Assembly: GCA_037975125.1 (NCBI GenBank)
Contig: JAJQOW010000194.1
Coordinates: 1-64,000, forward strand
DNA from: Latrodectus hesperus
Taxonomy: Eukaryota > Arthropoda > Arachnida > Araneae > Theridiidae
Length of the DNA stretch: 64,000 bases
Direction: 5' to 3'
The position numbers and the translations under genes are program-made. Positions within the stretch are counted from its first letter, which is position 1; every line of letters starts with the position of its first letter. The notes under the pieces were generated by a model. The model saw only the letters and a program-made list of their open reading frames with translations. It did no database searches and was not told the DNA's origin. This document shows, one piece after another, positions 8,231-18,537 of this stretch.

Positions 8231-10620
8231 TCACACATACTCTATTAATGTCCTTTTTTACATTTTATGCTGTTTATTTTCATTTTATACATAATTCTGT
8301 TTAAATCTCCAGTATGTTATTATCTGATTACTTACAAAAATTTAATATAATTTTCATTTCTGTATACAATTATTGATTTTATTTTATGCATAAATATATA
8401 TTCTACTTTTCTGCCGAATTTTGGGTCAATCAAAGTAGTGTTTGTTGATTTTTTACATTTCACATCTTCATGCTTAAATTTTGGGAGTGAGTGTGTGTAT
8501 ATATATAAAGTATATAAAGGTTTAAAAGTCTCGCTTATTTTTTTATTGAAAGGAAAAATATCTTTTTCATTTCTTTGCAATGTATAAGGTCTATATACTT
8601 CTAAAATAATATGGCATCCTCTGTTTACAATAAAAATGCAACGAGGGACTATGTCAAAATGTAAAACTTTAGTTTCTTTCAGGCGAAATTTAAGATATTG
8701 GTAATAATTTCAAGCCATTTTTTTGTGCGGTTATTTTTGATTAAGCTAAGTTATATTTCACTATTGATGTAAAATTATTGTATAAATAAATCTTTTTATG
8801 GTGGAACTTACTGGTACTCGAACGTTTGATTAACCTGATAATACTTGTATAAACAAGACATTAGATTAATATAAGATTTTAATGTTCCTAGATTTTGAAC
8901 ATGTCATTACTATTAATGAAAGATTTGGCTTTGTGCTTAGTGTTAGAATGATGCAATGATTAAGGTGATACCAATTTATATCAGTTTTGTTGAGTTCTAT
9001 GTAAGAATACCTCAGATTTTGGTAATTTATTTGTGTATCAAATTGGAATAATAAGTTTGTTGTGCTTAACTTTCGGGTGTAATTTGACTTATTTTCCAGA
9101 AAAGGAATAAAAAATATTTTCCCTACAAGTAATTCTTGAAAAGTCTGTATTTTAGATAGCCTGTGTTGAATTGATATGTCCAGTGATTAATTTAATTGAC
9201 TTGGTAACCTATATACTCATGTTCATAATAAAATAGGCGATAAAATTGTAATTCTCAAAATAAGATGTTGTTTATTTTAACACTTAGTGGCGTAGTATGT
9301 AAATGTGCTGTTCATATCCATATTTGATATGCTGTGATCCAAAGATTTTTATAATAACATTATGATCATAATAATATTAATGTAATATAAGAATTGCAGA
9401 GTAATACTGGTTTTGTGTTTGAAATTCTCATCTTCAATCAGGATTCCTTAGATTTCCATTGAAATTGAAATCGCAATTATGTACTTCCTCAGAAATGGGG
9501 TATGTTATACATGTCCCTTCCTTCGAATTTTTTTCTTATTATTATTGTTCAGCTGGACAGCCTGGTTGTGAAGGTCGTCGCACTTGCACCTGAAAAATAG
9601 AAACTTTTATACTTGATTTCATATTTAAATGTCATGCTGAAAAATCAACTACCTCAAAAATTCCGTAAGATCCAATATGCCTTTCATTTGGATGAACAAC
9701 TGAGACTGATATCATGAATTTGTCACTTGAACGCGGTTTGAAATAGCGATATAATTGGAAGTGTTAAAAGGCTTCTGTTGATAGAAATAGCCAACCGGAT
9801 ACCCATAGCATTAACTTAATTTACTCTATTGTTGGTGCAATTTTGAATTCATCCAATGCATTGAAATTGAGAATTTCATAAGGTATGTGATGATCTTTAT
9901 ATTGTATATGTTATAGACAAAAGGTGGCCAAATACAATTCTAAGGGTTGCGTGCATGCTCGTTAAATCAAATGATATTCCCATTAAAATGCTTATTTTAA
10001 TTTTTACCTGAAACTTTCATAAAATGCGTTTGTGGAAATAATATTTTCCGATTAGAAGGCTGACATTATTCATAGCAGCAATTGAAATTCAATGCACTTG
10101 GGTTAACATATACTATATACTACAATTAGCATTAAATCACACTTCTTCCAATTTGTGCGGTGATATTGTAGGCTAATTTTCTTATTTTTTTGAAAAAATA
10201 ATAAATTTTTATGCTTTTAAAATTATTTATGAATATAATTTTCCCGATTAGTAAATTAAAACATTTCGAATTTTGGAACTACTTTGCTAAAATGTTCGTT
10301 AAAAATATCAGTAAACAAAACTACTGAAATTGAAAGTAAAAATCAATATAGATTGAAAACTTGTGATTTTATTCTTAATGACAGAAACAGATCGTGTCTA
10401 ATTTGTAATATTACTATTGAAAACTAATATTTAAGAACTTTATATCGAAATTACGAAGCAAATATTTTCTTTTTGTGAACTAAATATTCTCCGAGTTCAA
10501 AATCATGAATAGAAAAACTCAACCGCTTAAGTTGTTATAAACATTTACTAAAATAGATTGTAGTTACTAGTAAAGTATCATTATACGGCTCTTTCTAATT
10601 TTTTTTGTTCTAAAATTTGA
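8231..10620. other. A+T-rich gene-poor interval
   Basis: No transposon ends, long frame or RNA gene is recognisable here. The only local composition change is the short G+C-richer block at 9542-9589, listed separately. It may be intron or 3' UTR of a gene with exons outside the window, but the sequence does not show that. Confidence 0.4.
9542..9589 (-). CDS. Candidate very small terminal exon (uncertain)
   Basis: On the minus strand a good 3' splice site (pyrimidine tract TTTCTATTTTTCAG, 9590-9603) precedes 48 nt reading VQVRRPSQPGCPAEQ and a TAA stop. The block is clearly G+C-richer than its surroundings. The plus strand also has a plausible acceptor (ATTGTTCAG, about 9544-9552) followed by a short open frame, so even the strand is uncertain. 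No family is recognised, and the sequence alone cannot prove it is an exon. Confidence 0.22.
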   Translation of the reverse strand: MQVRRPSQPGCPAEQ

Positions 10621-10901
10621 TGGGAAGCTCGATGGCTTAGTGGTAGCGTTTCACGCTGCCAAGGCACAGGTCCGAGGTTCGATCCTTGGGCTGGGAAAGG
10701 TCGATTCAGATTTCCAACTCTTCAGTAGGTCGATAAACTGAGAACCAAGCGTGTTTGGGTGGGAACTAAACACTGGAGTTTTCGCGTTAGGTTGACCACC
10801 TAATCGGAGCATAGGCTTCGCACCCCAGGGCTTCTCGAGCTAGTAAATAGAGATGAGCACTGTATGCCTTGGCCTACAGAGGCTGCAATGTTACTGGAAA
10901 C
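10621..10901 (+). mobile_element. tRNA-derived SINE
   Basis: The head contains an RNA polymerase III box A (TGGCTTAGTGG) and box B (GGTTCGATCC) at tRNA-like spacing, followed by about 200 bp of unrelated body. A short direct repeat AATTTGA (10614-10620, 10902-10908) may be the target duplication. There is no CAA tail, so it seems to be a different SINE family from those at 12.3 and 15.1 kb. It is not a functional tRNA gene because the acceptor stem does not close. Confidence 0.6.
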
Positions 10902-11229
10902 AATTTGAAATTATACACTATATTAAAAAATGTAGTCATCACCTTTTCATTTCTAATATGATATTAGACAATAACTTATTATTGCACAGGGTAAGAGTAA
11001 TGTTATATAGTTATTGTGTTTGAAATTCGGCATCGCTTCATTTGAAAATTTGCGTGCTTAATACGCTTATGTAAATTTTAAAGCTTTTAATGGAACTCCC
11101 AATACACACAACGATCACTTCAAACAATAATGCATTTCCAATGATATCAATGTCTAATGCGTAATAAATTCAAATAAAACTCTAATATTAATGGGACTTA
11201 AAGCAAATGGTTAAAAAAGATTATATATA

Positions 11230-12121
11230 TTAGGTTGGTGCGTATGAAATGTCGGATTCTCTTTACATGCGGACGTTTTCCTCCCTGTTTTCGTTATACT
11301 TTTGTATTTGGCATAACCTCATTCATACTCGTATTGTCCATTGCCAGAGACTCATTTCAGCAAAACAGGTTTTCTCGAAGGTCTTCCCTTTTTTATTTCT
11401 TTTGAGTTTATTGCCGATATGAATTCGGCCGACATTCGCGTCATTTTCTTATATGAGTACAAACTTGGTAATAGTGCTGCAAAAGCTGCACGCAACATAA
11501 ACCAAGCGTTTGGGGAGAATACGGTTAACGATCGGAAAGTTCAGCGTTGGTTCGAAAAATTTCGGACTGGCGATTTTTCACTGCAAAATGAGCCGCGCGG
11601 AAGACCCAAAACGTCTGTGAAGAATGATGACCTGAAGGCTCTAGTGGAAGCGGATCCAGCCGTATCCACGAGGGAACTTGCTATCAGGATGAAAGTTGAC
11701 CATACAACGATATTGAGACACCTTTCTGAGATTGGCAAGGTTAAGAAGATGGACAAGTGGGTACCGCACGCACTGACAGAGCGAAATAAGCTGGATCGGT
11801 TAAACGTATGCTCATCATTGCAGCATCCACCATATTCACCGGATCTCTCGCCGACCGATTTTCATTTTTTCAAGCATTTAGAGCTGATTTTAAGGGGCAA
11901 ACACTATGAAAATGAAGACAGTCTAAAAAACTCGATATCAGAGTTTATTAATTCTAAAGACCAAAATTTTTTAAGACAGGCATCTACGCTTTAAAATCTC
12001 GTTGGGAGAAGTGTATTGAAGCGAATGGAGCATACTTTGATTGAATAAACAGCTTTTGAAGAAAGATATGCAGTTTTATACAATCACTTAAGAATCCGAC
12101 ATTTCATACGCACCAACCTAA
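11230..12121 (+). mobile_element. Internally deleted mariner transposon with perfect TIRs
   Basis: Perfect 31-bp terminal inverted repeats (11230-11260 and 12091-12121, starting TTAGGTTGGTGCGTATGAAA) are flanked by TA dinucleotides (11228-11229, 12122-12123). At 892 bp it is about 0.4 kb shorter than a usual 1.3-kb mariner. The missing part is the middle of the transposase gene. Confidence 0.95.
11419..11994 (+). CDS. Mariner transposase with in-frame loss of the catalytic centre
   Basis: A 191-residue open frame starting at the ATG of MNSADIRVIFLYEYKLG, where mariner transposases begin; the frame is open farther upstream, but that part lacks homology. Residues 1 to about 110 hold the paired helix-turn-helix DNA-binding region (HTH_48 type, SETMAR-like N-terminus) and reach the conserved WVPHALTERNK segment. 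The next residues jump to QHPPYSPDLSPTDFHFF, the third-acid region, and the C-terminus follows. The first two catalytic Asp motifs are absent, so it cannot catalyse transposition. Because the frame survived, a TIR-binding protein without catalysis is possible. It may also be an undecayed deletion product. Confidence 0.85.
   Translation: MNSADIRVIFLYEYKLGNSAAKAARNINQAFGENTVNDRKVQRWFEKFRTGDFSLQNEPRGRPKTSVKNDDLKALVEADPAVSTRELAIRMKVDHTTILRHLSEIGKVKKMDKWVPHALTERNKLDRLNVCSSLQHPPYSPDLSPTDFHFFKHLELILRGKHYENEDSLKNSISEFINSKDQNFLRQASTL

Positions 12122-12127
<6 letters not shown>

Positions 12128-12206
<79 letters not shown>
12128..12206. repeat. (TA)n microsatellite
   Basis: About 79 bp of pure TA starting a few bases after the mariner right end. 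Confidence 0.97.
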
Positions 12207-12209
<3 letters not shown>

Positions 12210-12254
12210 TAATATGGTGGGTATGCGTATAAGTAGATTTCAAAGAAAAAATAA

Positions 12255-12540
12255 GGCGGTGGTAGCCAAGTGGTTAGGGAATCAGCCTTCCGTCCAGAAG
12301 TCTGGGGGGGAAAGCAATGCCACCAAAGACCCACCGAGTACATGCCATATACGTGTTCGTTAAATCGTGGAATCGAAAGTCCTATCGTCGATCGTTGAGC
12401 AGTTATTGTGGGTGTAATGATCCGGAAAAAATTTCCTCTCCCTTCAGGTCAATGCCAAAATTGAGGGAGTGGGTCCACTGGTGGTGGCCGTCAGCAGAGT
12501 GAACTTGGCTTGTCCAAATGTCATAAGTAACAACAAAATA
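12255..12540 (+). mobile_element. SINE with tRNA-like head and CAA-containing tail
   Basis: The head GGTAGCCAAGTGGTTAG matches a tRNA box A; box B is degraded. The 3' end has a TTGG-CTTGT-CCAA hairpin (12505-12517) followed by CATAAGTAACAACAAAATA. The same hairpin and tail occur at 49635-49665, so the two belong to one family at least at the 3' end. Confidence 0.6.
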
Positions 12541-12797
12541 AAAAATAAAAATTCCAATAAAGTTACAATAAACTGATTCTTTAACGAAAGCTGTAAAATT
12601 TGAGAGCAATTTATGATTTTTACAATCAACCTACTTAATAAATGAAGAAAATTAAACACTGAGAAAATGGGGCATAATTAAGAATTAAGTGTGATATTTT
12701 CTTCAAATCTTTTTTAAATAAAAATTTATTTTGAAAATTAATTTTCCTATTTCTTTCAACTAGCTTTAAAATTAGATTATATACTTCTTTATTTCAG

Positions 12798-13040
12798 TTA
12801 TTTATGTACTGTAGCAACGTAGTACTCGGCTTCCTACTCGCCTGCGGCTGCAGCCTTCTCTTCGAATCCCCCTTCATGGCACTGGAGAAGGTCTTTTTCT
12901 CATCGGTGCTGCCCAAAGGAAATACCAAAGGCAACCAGCGCCCAAAAATTGTTGAAACGGAAAATAAGGCTGACAATGCAACAATGCTGAATTTCAAGAT
13001 GAACAACTTAAGTAATAGTTTAAAGGATCAGAGTGTTTAG
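12798..13040 (+). CDS. Last exon of an nrf-6-like acyltransferase
   Basis: A 3' splice site (ATACTTCTTTATTTCAG, ending 12797) opens a phase-0 exon of 80 codons. It has a hydrophobic segment, VVLGFLLACGCSLLFESPFMALEKV, split here as VVLGFLLACGCSLLF and ESPFMALEKV. It ends with a polar tail and TAG. The segment matches the last transmembrane helix and following motif of nose-resistant-to-fluoxetine-6/acyltransferase-3 membrane proteins (established family; recognised from memory). The exon at 63028-63174 encodes a close relative. AATAAA occurs at 13043 and 13283. Upstream exons were not found in the preceding 12 kb and may lie outside the window. Confidence 0.68.
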   Translation, partial: LFMYCSNVVLGFLLACGCSLLFESPFMALEKVFFSSVLPKGNTKGNQRPKIVETENKADNATMLNFKMNNLSNSLKDQSV

Positions 13041-13985
13041 AGAATAAACTTCAAGCAACTTGCACATGAAAGCTAATCCCTCATGATTAGAGGATTGTGA
13101 GGGAGATACTTAATTAAGTATTCAAATAACGTATGACACTCTTATGAGAATTTTTATTCAATTGAATTGATTGGTTGGCACATCCATTAAAAACGGTCCT
13201 AAAAAATGTTGAGAATATTGTGTAAATCAAACTTTAAAACTTTTTTTGTATATATGTAACTGTATTTGTAATAAGTTCGTTGAATAAAGTTGTTGGCACA
13301 ATTTCTTAGTAAATCAGAAACATTTTCTGCATCCTTTAATAATCAAAGATACATGTGAAGCTTTAATACAATCTGTGGCTTAATAGAACCATAATTATTT
13401 CCACACTGTTAGATTTCCAATATGTTACTCAACATGATAAACAATTGTTGATTATATGTGTTTGTAAAATGGGAAAACGTGTTTTTTTAAACGGAATAAT
13501 CATTAAACTATTGGATTTTTGTTTGCATACTAATGTGTTTTATACATGGTTGACTCTCCTTATTAAATGATATTTTGATTTCAAGAGTCAAAACAATGTG
13601 TAACTTGTGAAACAGAAGTATGCAGAACTGTGGATATGAGAAGTGATAACTTGGTTTATCTTTGAACATGTCCTTCATTGCTTTGATGGACATTAAATAA
13701 CATTTATTGGAATTGTAATGTGAAACATTCTTTTGTTGCATGAAACTCTGTTTTCCGCCAAGAACAACAGTATTCGAAAATTCCACAATTCTTGAACAAA
13801 GCGATTACAGCTGTTGCTGAAGCTAACCATCATTGGAGAAAGACAATTTTTGGAACAATAAATCATTGAAACAGGGGTGCAGCACGTACCATGGATGCTG
13901 GGAGTGAGTATCATTTGATATCTTGAAATGAGAACTGTGATTAAACTTGTATCTATATATCCATGGCAGAATGGTACCATGTCTA
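13041..13985. other. 3' flank of the nrf-6-like exon; no gene seen
   Basis: A+T-rich DNA. The first 250 bp are probably 3' UTR, ending near AATAAA at 13283-13288. The remainder carries short chance frames. The stretch from about 13750 may be decayed LINE sequence leading into the next feature. Confidence 0.4.
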
Positions 13986-14750
13986 CACAGGCGGCTAGGC
14001 AATGGGCGAGAATTGTGGTGCTGGCTTTTATTCATCTCTTGCTGAGAGTTCTTTTCCGGTCGACAAACATATGACAAATATTGACGGGGAGGTTGCTGCT
14101 ATTTGTGAGGCTGCCAGACGATTAATGCAACTGCCGGGCCTTAAAAAAGTGGTTTTCCTTTCTGACTCAACAGCAGCTCTTCAAGCCATAACTTCATTGC
14201 TCCCACATGATGCCCTTGTTATGGCCTACCGGGAAATCCGTTCGCAACTACAAGAAAGAACTGAAATCTGTTTGCAGTGGGTGCCGGGCATTGTGATATT
14301 GATGGCAATGAGCGTGCAGATAGTTATCCAAATCTGGATGTGACTTGACCCTAGAAGATAGGCCTATAAGCTATTCTGCTGCACGTAGGGCTATTAATCT
14401 ACGTATTAAAAATCAATTAGGACAGCCTGGGAGGCTGCTGCCGTTGGCAAAAGATGGGAGACTATTGTCAGATGCAATACCATCCCCAACAGCCTGCCGC
14501 GTGGAGTGGCGGTTGCCACCTTCAGGATGGCGACGGGTCACGACTACTTCCAGAAACATTTCCACAGGATTGCCGATACTCCCCTCTGCCCCCTGTGTTC
14601 TACAGGCGAGGGTACAGCCGAACACCTGGCTTGCTGTGATGCTCTTGAACAGACCGAAGACGATTTGCATGGGTGGGCTGGACTCTACTGGGAAGCACGG
14701 CGCCAAATGGTCCATCGACCACGGGCGGGCGTTGGATGAAGAAGAAGAAG
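13986..14750 (+). pseudogene. Non-LTR retrotransposon 3' end: RNase H and C-terminal Cys/His region
   Basis: Translations show an RNase H domain: NCGAGFYSSL, then IDGEVAAI with its Glu, then VVFLSDSTAAL with its Asp. The first catalytic motif is damaged by an insertion near 13990. After a stop at about 14341 the frame changes and a C-terminal module follows, TFRMATGHDYFQKH then CPLC...EHLACC, typical of jockey/R1-like ORF2 ends. Several frameshifts make it inactive. It finishes at a GAAGAAGAAG tail near 14735-14750, likely the LINE 3' terminus. Confidence 0.75.
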
Positions 14751-15124
14751 GTGATTAAACAAACTAAAGAAAAATTTAAACCGTCCTCATCAATTTAAAC
14801 AAATTATAAAGTGAATGTTTTGTCTTGTCTTTTTCATTTTGCTTTTTCTGCTTTTTTTGTCAAAGTGTTAATGGCTTGAATCAATGGAAAACGACTCCTC
14901 AAACCGATGCTTTAGTCCCTACATAAGAAAGCGTTCTATTATCAAAATGAATTTCGACACGATTCGACATTCGAAGACGAACTTCGCCTTGATTGCTGCC
15001 GCTCGAAGAATGTGATTTGAAGACAGGCAGCAAATTCGTCGACAAGTCGGATTTACATCGCCGTCTCAATACGATGCGACATAGATGAAACGTTATCTGA
15101 CGTCGCTGATATTTTAAACTAATG

Positions 15125-15370
15125 TTGTTGTTGTCGTGTGCCAGCTTAGGCTGGCAACATAGGGTGCGCTGCTCCACTTTTCCAACTGAACCATATTTAG
15201 GTGTGGAGTCCGACTTCCTCAGTACACACATGCCATAGGTACCCGTTTATAGGGTAGGCAACCATTCACACCTCATTCATACAAGGAAAGGACAAAGACA
15301 GGATAGATAGAGAGAGAAAGTACATCCATGCCCGAACCGGGATTCGAACCCAGGAACTCCTTATCCGCAG
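15125..15370 (-). mobile_element. 5'-truncated SINE with hairpin and (CAA)n tail
   Basis: Flanked by a perfect 14-bp target duplication ATTTTAAACTAATG (15111-15124 and 15371-15384). On the minus strand it starts at a tRNA-like box B (GGTTCGAATCCCGG). It ends with a perfect 7-bp-stem hairpin TGCCAGC-CTAA-GCTGGCA (15139-15156) and a CAACAACAACA tail. A second copy of the family is at about 36580-36830 (+). The 110-codon antisense frame over it is fortuitous. Confidence 0.88.
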
Positions 15371-15478
15371 ATTTTAAACTAATGAAAATCCTAATAAAGG
15401 GGAGTAGTCAGGATCTCAACTGTAACGAATGAAACAACCACTTTATGGTTAATAAATCAAGACTTCTAATTAATTATT

Positions 15479-15712
15479 TTGGCAGAAATAACTCTAAGGA
15501 ATTATCAGACATGTACCAAAAACAAAAATACCACGAACTATTGCTCATTTTGTGAGATTAATGAAAACACATTACATGAAATATTTCATTATCAATTTAC
15601 GCCTGAAGCGAAAAGTCAGATTATTAGTGAAATAGGAAAGCTTAAAATTAATATTGAAGAGTGTTTAAAAATTTACTGTTCGAGAATGAATTACTTTCAT
15701 CTATTGGTTTAA
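15479..15712 (+). pseudogene. Possible C-terminal fragment of a non-LTR polymerase (uncertain)
   Basis: A 77-codon frame contains NYCSFCEINENTLHEIFHYQF, of CX2C...H form, resembling the terminal Cys/His module of LINE ORF2 proteins. No RT or RNase H precedes it. It could equally be a chance frame in A+T-rich DNA. Confidence 0.25.
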
Positions 15713-16345
15713 ATTCCTCACATGATGAGCATCATTAAAATTTATAATTCTTTCTAAAGAAACAATGTGAGCCACAAGTATTTTGAACATGTTAATATGC
15801 TGTAATCTAATGACTGTTGCTGAATGATGGAATTAATATTCAAGAAATCTAGTTTGTTTAAAGTTAGAGGTGAAAGAATATACAGATGGATAAAAGTATT
15901 TTAACAAACAAAATCATACCTGATAAAATGTGTGTGATTTTAATTATTTTCTTAAATGTGTGTCACATTAAAATAGCTCATGAGAAGGGTATTAAATTAT
16001 TATTCATAGTCGTAAACTTTTTATTCAGTGTAACCATAAATTATCGAGATATCAGTAAAAATGAAAAAGAGAAGTTAAATATCAACCTGTTCAAAATGGC
16101 AACGTTTGTAATGAGGAAAGATAATAGTGGGTAACAAGAATAAGAAAATTTTTTAAATACATCAAATATTTTCTTAAAATATGAGAAATCACTGAAGCAT
16201 AGTATATGTGGAATAACGTTCTAAATATTACTTTAAATTAAGAATATATACAGTTAAAATCCAAATAAGCTGCAGTACTAGTAATTTTATGCGCACATAA
16301 ATAGAATCCATATTTTAATTAATGTTTTGTCAAAATAACAAATGT

Positions 16346-16374
16346 AATCTGTAGGCCACCGTGGCCTACAGATT
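16346..16374. repeat. Perfect 14-bp-arm palindrome
   Basis: AATCTGTAGGCCAC, a central C, then its exact reverse complement. It is G+C-richer than the surrounding sequence and could form a cruciform or RNA hairpin. Confidence 0.9.
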
Positions 16375-16866
16375 GTGGCAAAATACTGAATTAGAATTTT
16401 TGCAAACCATGAAAGTCAGAGAAATTGAAAATTTGTCAGAAATTTTCACAAGTGTTAATGTTTCTTGAAAGTTATATTTTAATTTTGAGATAGTAAAATA
16501 AAACAGTATTTTTAGCCTAAAAAGTAAGAATTTTATTTTGTAGTCTATATTTACTTCCTTTGTACAAATTTTATACTTTATACATATATGAATATGGATG
16601 CTGTCAAAAATTCAGTGCTGCTTTATATTTTTAATTTTTGATTTAACTGTTTTTTATAACATTTTGGAAGCTACAGGACTCAACGAATGTGGAGTTCATG
16701 TTAGTATTCAATGTAACAAATGTTTTTAAAGTTAAATATTAATATAAAATATTAGTAATCTTTAAGTTATTAATGATATTAAACGAATATAATTACTTAT
16801 CCAATACTAATATGAGTATCAAAGTTTACTGTAAGCTTGTTGTAAGTAATAGTTGTAAAAAATATA

Positions 16867-16870
<4 letters not shown>

Positions 16871-16904
<34 letters not shown>
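16871..16904 (+). repeat. Poly(A) tract of 34 A
   Basis: An uninterrupted run of A. It may be the tail of a processed sequence lying upstream, but no coding match or clear target duplication was found. Confidence 0.9.
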
Positions 16905-16907
<3 letters not shown>

Positions 16908-17094
16908 CTGTAAACTTTAGACTATGACATATACAAGCTATGGAAAAAGAATTGTAAGAATTCTTGAAGAAAGGTGGAAACATATTTTAGAGATTTTATC
17001 TCATTTTTTTCTTAGTGTTCAAATGTTTGGAAATATTACTAAGTATTCGATCTTAAATGGCTCTCCTACTGCTAAAGACATTTTGAACGGTCGT

Positions 17095-17445
17095 CGTTGT
17101 TGTTGTTGCTTATCCCCCATGTCTGACGGAGTCAGACTAGATCCACGAGTTCGTTGACTGTAAGGAAGTCGAAGACTAAAAGAGGATTGCTAAAGAGATC
17201 CTCCCTAGAGAGACCCATGGAATCCAAAAGATGCTCAGGAGAAGCCTGATGATTTTGGCACTTGGTGCAGGTGATGAAAGTTTTCCTGCCCTCGATGAAA
17301 GTGAGGCACTTAATATGACCGCTAGCAAGTCTTGAGAGAACAGTCCGGGTACGTCTGTCACACGGGAGGTCAAGGGACAATCCCGGTTTGATCCCTTGTA
17401 CCAATTATAGGTGGGGGCAGTTTTCCACTCCTCCAATATTTTTGA
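17095..17445 (-). mobile_element. 5'-truncated jockey-like LINE, C-terminal end only
   Basis: Flanked by a 13-bp target duplication TTTGAACGGTCGT (17082-17094 and 17446-17458). The minus strand encodes the ORF2 C-terminus: SRLASGHIKCLTF, a CTKCQNHQASPEHLL Cys/His motif and PLLVFDFLTVNELVDLV, open over 17132-17404. The 3' end forms a perfect hairpin GTCTGAC-TCC-GTCAGAC (17121-17137) followed by ATAAGCAACAACAACAACGAC. A related C-terminus occurs at 25.9-26.2 kb. Confidence 0.88.
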
Positions 17446-17594
17446 TTTGAACGGTCGTAAATGCATATGTCTAATTCGAAAATGCTTACCATTTATGAAA
17501 ATTAGTTTAATTATATTACTTGAAAATTTTAGAAAAAATTCCATAATTCAACTTTTTCAAAGGCTTTCACGATCTCTTTAGTTTTACTCCAGTA

Positions 17595-17718
<124 letters not shown>

Positions 17719-18537
17719 AAATCCTTAATAACTGAGATGCTCTGTTGAGTGCTTTGGTCGAAACTTGAATTTTCCAGCTCTTAAAATTTCATTCTACAAG
17801 TAGAGATTTCTTATTTAGAACGTGATGTCCATTACAATTGTTTTTAATGAGGATAATATACTATTCAGCATATAATTTTCTGCTTTATTTTTATTTTTTC
17901 TAACATCTGAAGATATTTATTCCACTGGAAAGAATTTGTGACTCATCATATTAATTTTTAAGAATAAATTTTCAAACATGTTATTTATGCAGCCCTCTCC
18001 TAAGCTTTTTTTTCTAGTTTTAAGTTTTTTAAATGAATATATTATATTTGGTCCAGTCGTAATCTTGATGTTTTTTCTATGTTATATATACATATCTATA
18101 AGAAAAACATTTTTTAGAGTTTCTCTGTCAGTCCTACATTTATTATATCAATATTCTTTATATTATTTAAGTTAAAATTTGTTAGTTTTTGTTACTGATT
18201 TATTTTTTTCTTATGTTTCCATATTATTATTATGTTTAGGTTTTAGCTGCCTTTTTTTAGAGTAAAATTTAGTGGGAAATAATTTTCTATTCTTTAGTGA
18301 ACTGATGTATATTTGATATATATTTTTTTTGTAACCGATATGTATTGTAAAATCCTGGTGGTGCAGCCGCATGAACACTGCAAGAGAAATTATCGTTCAT
18401 TGTTATATACATATCTGAAATTTGTGTATAGTTAGTATAGTTTTCTATTTTTGCAACGAGAAATGCATTCTAGCATTTTTTGTTTATGAATATGTCTTAG
18501 GGAGGTTCGTCTACTTTAAAATCACTTTTTTATACTA

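Noticed and set aside
10621..10700. tRNA gene
   Set aside because: Boxes A and B are present but there is no closed acceptor stem and a SINE body follows. The same holds at 12255, 15350, 36600 and 37600.
14899..15231. 110-codon minus-strand frame, and its relative at 36711-36944 (+)
   Set aside because: Both start inside copies of the same SINE; the similarity is that of the repeat.
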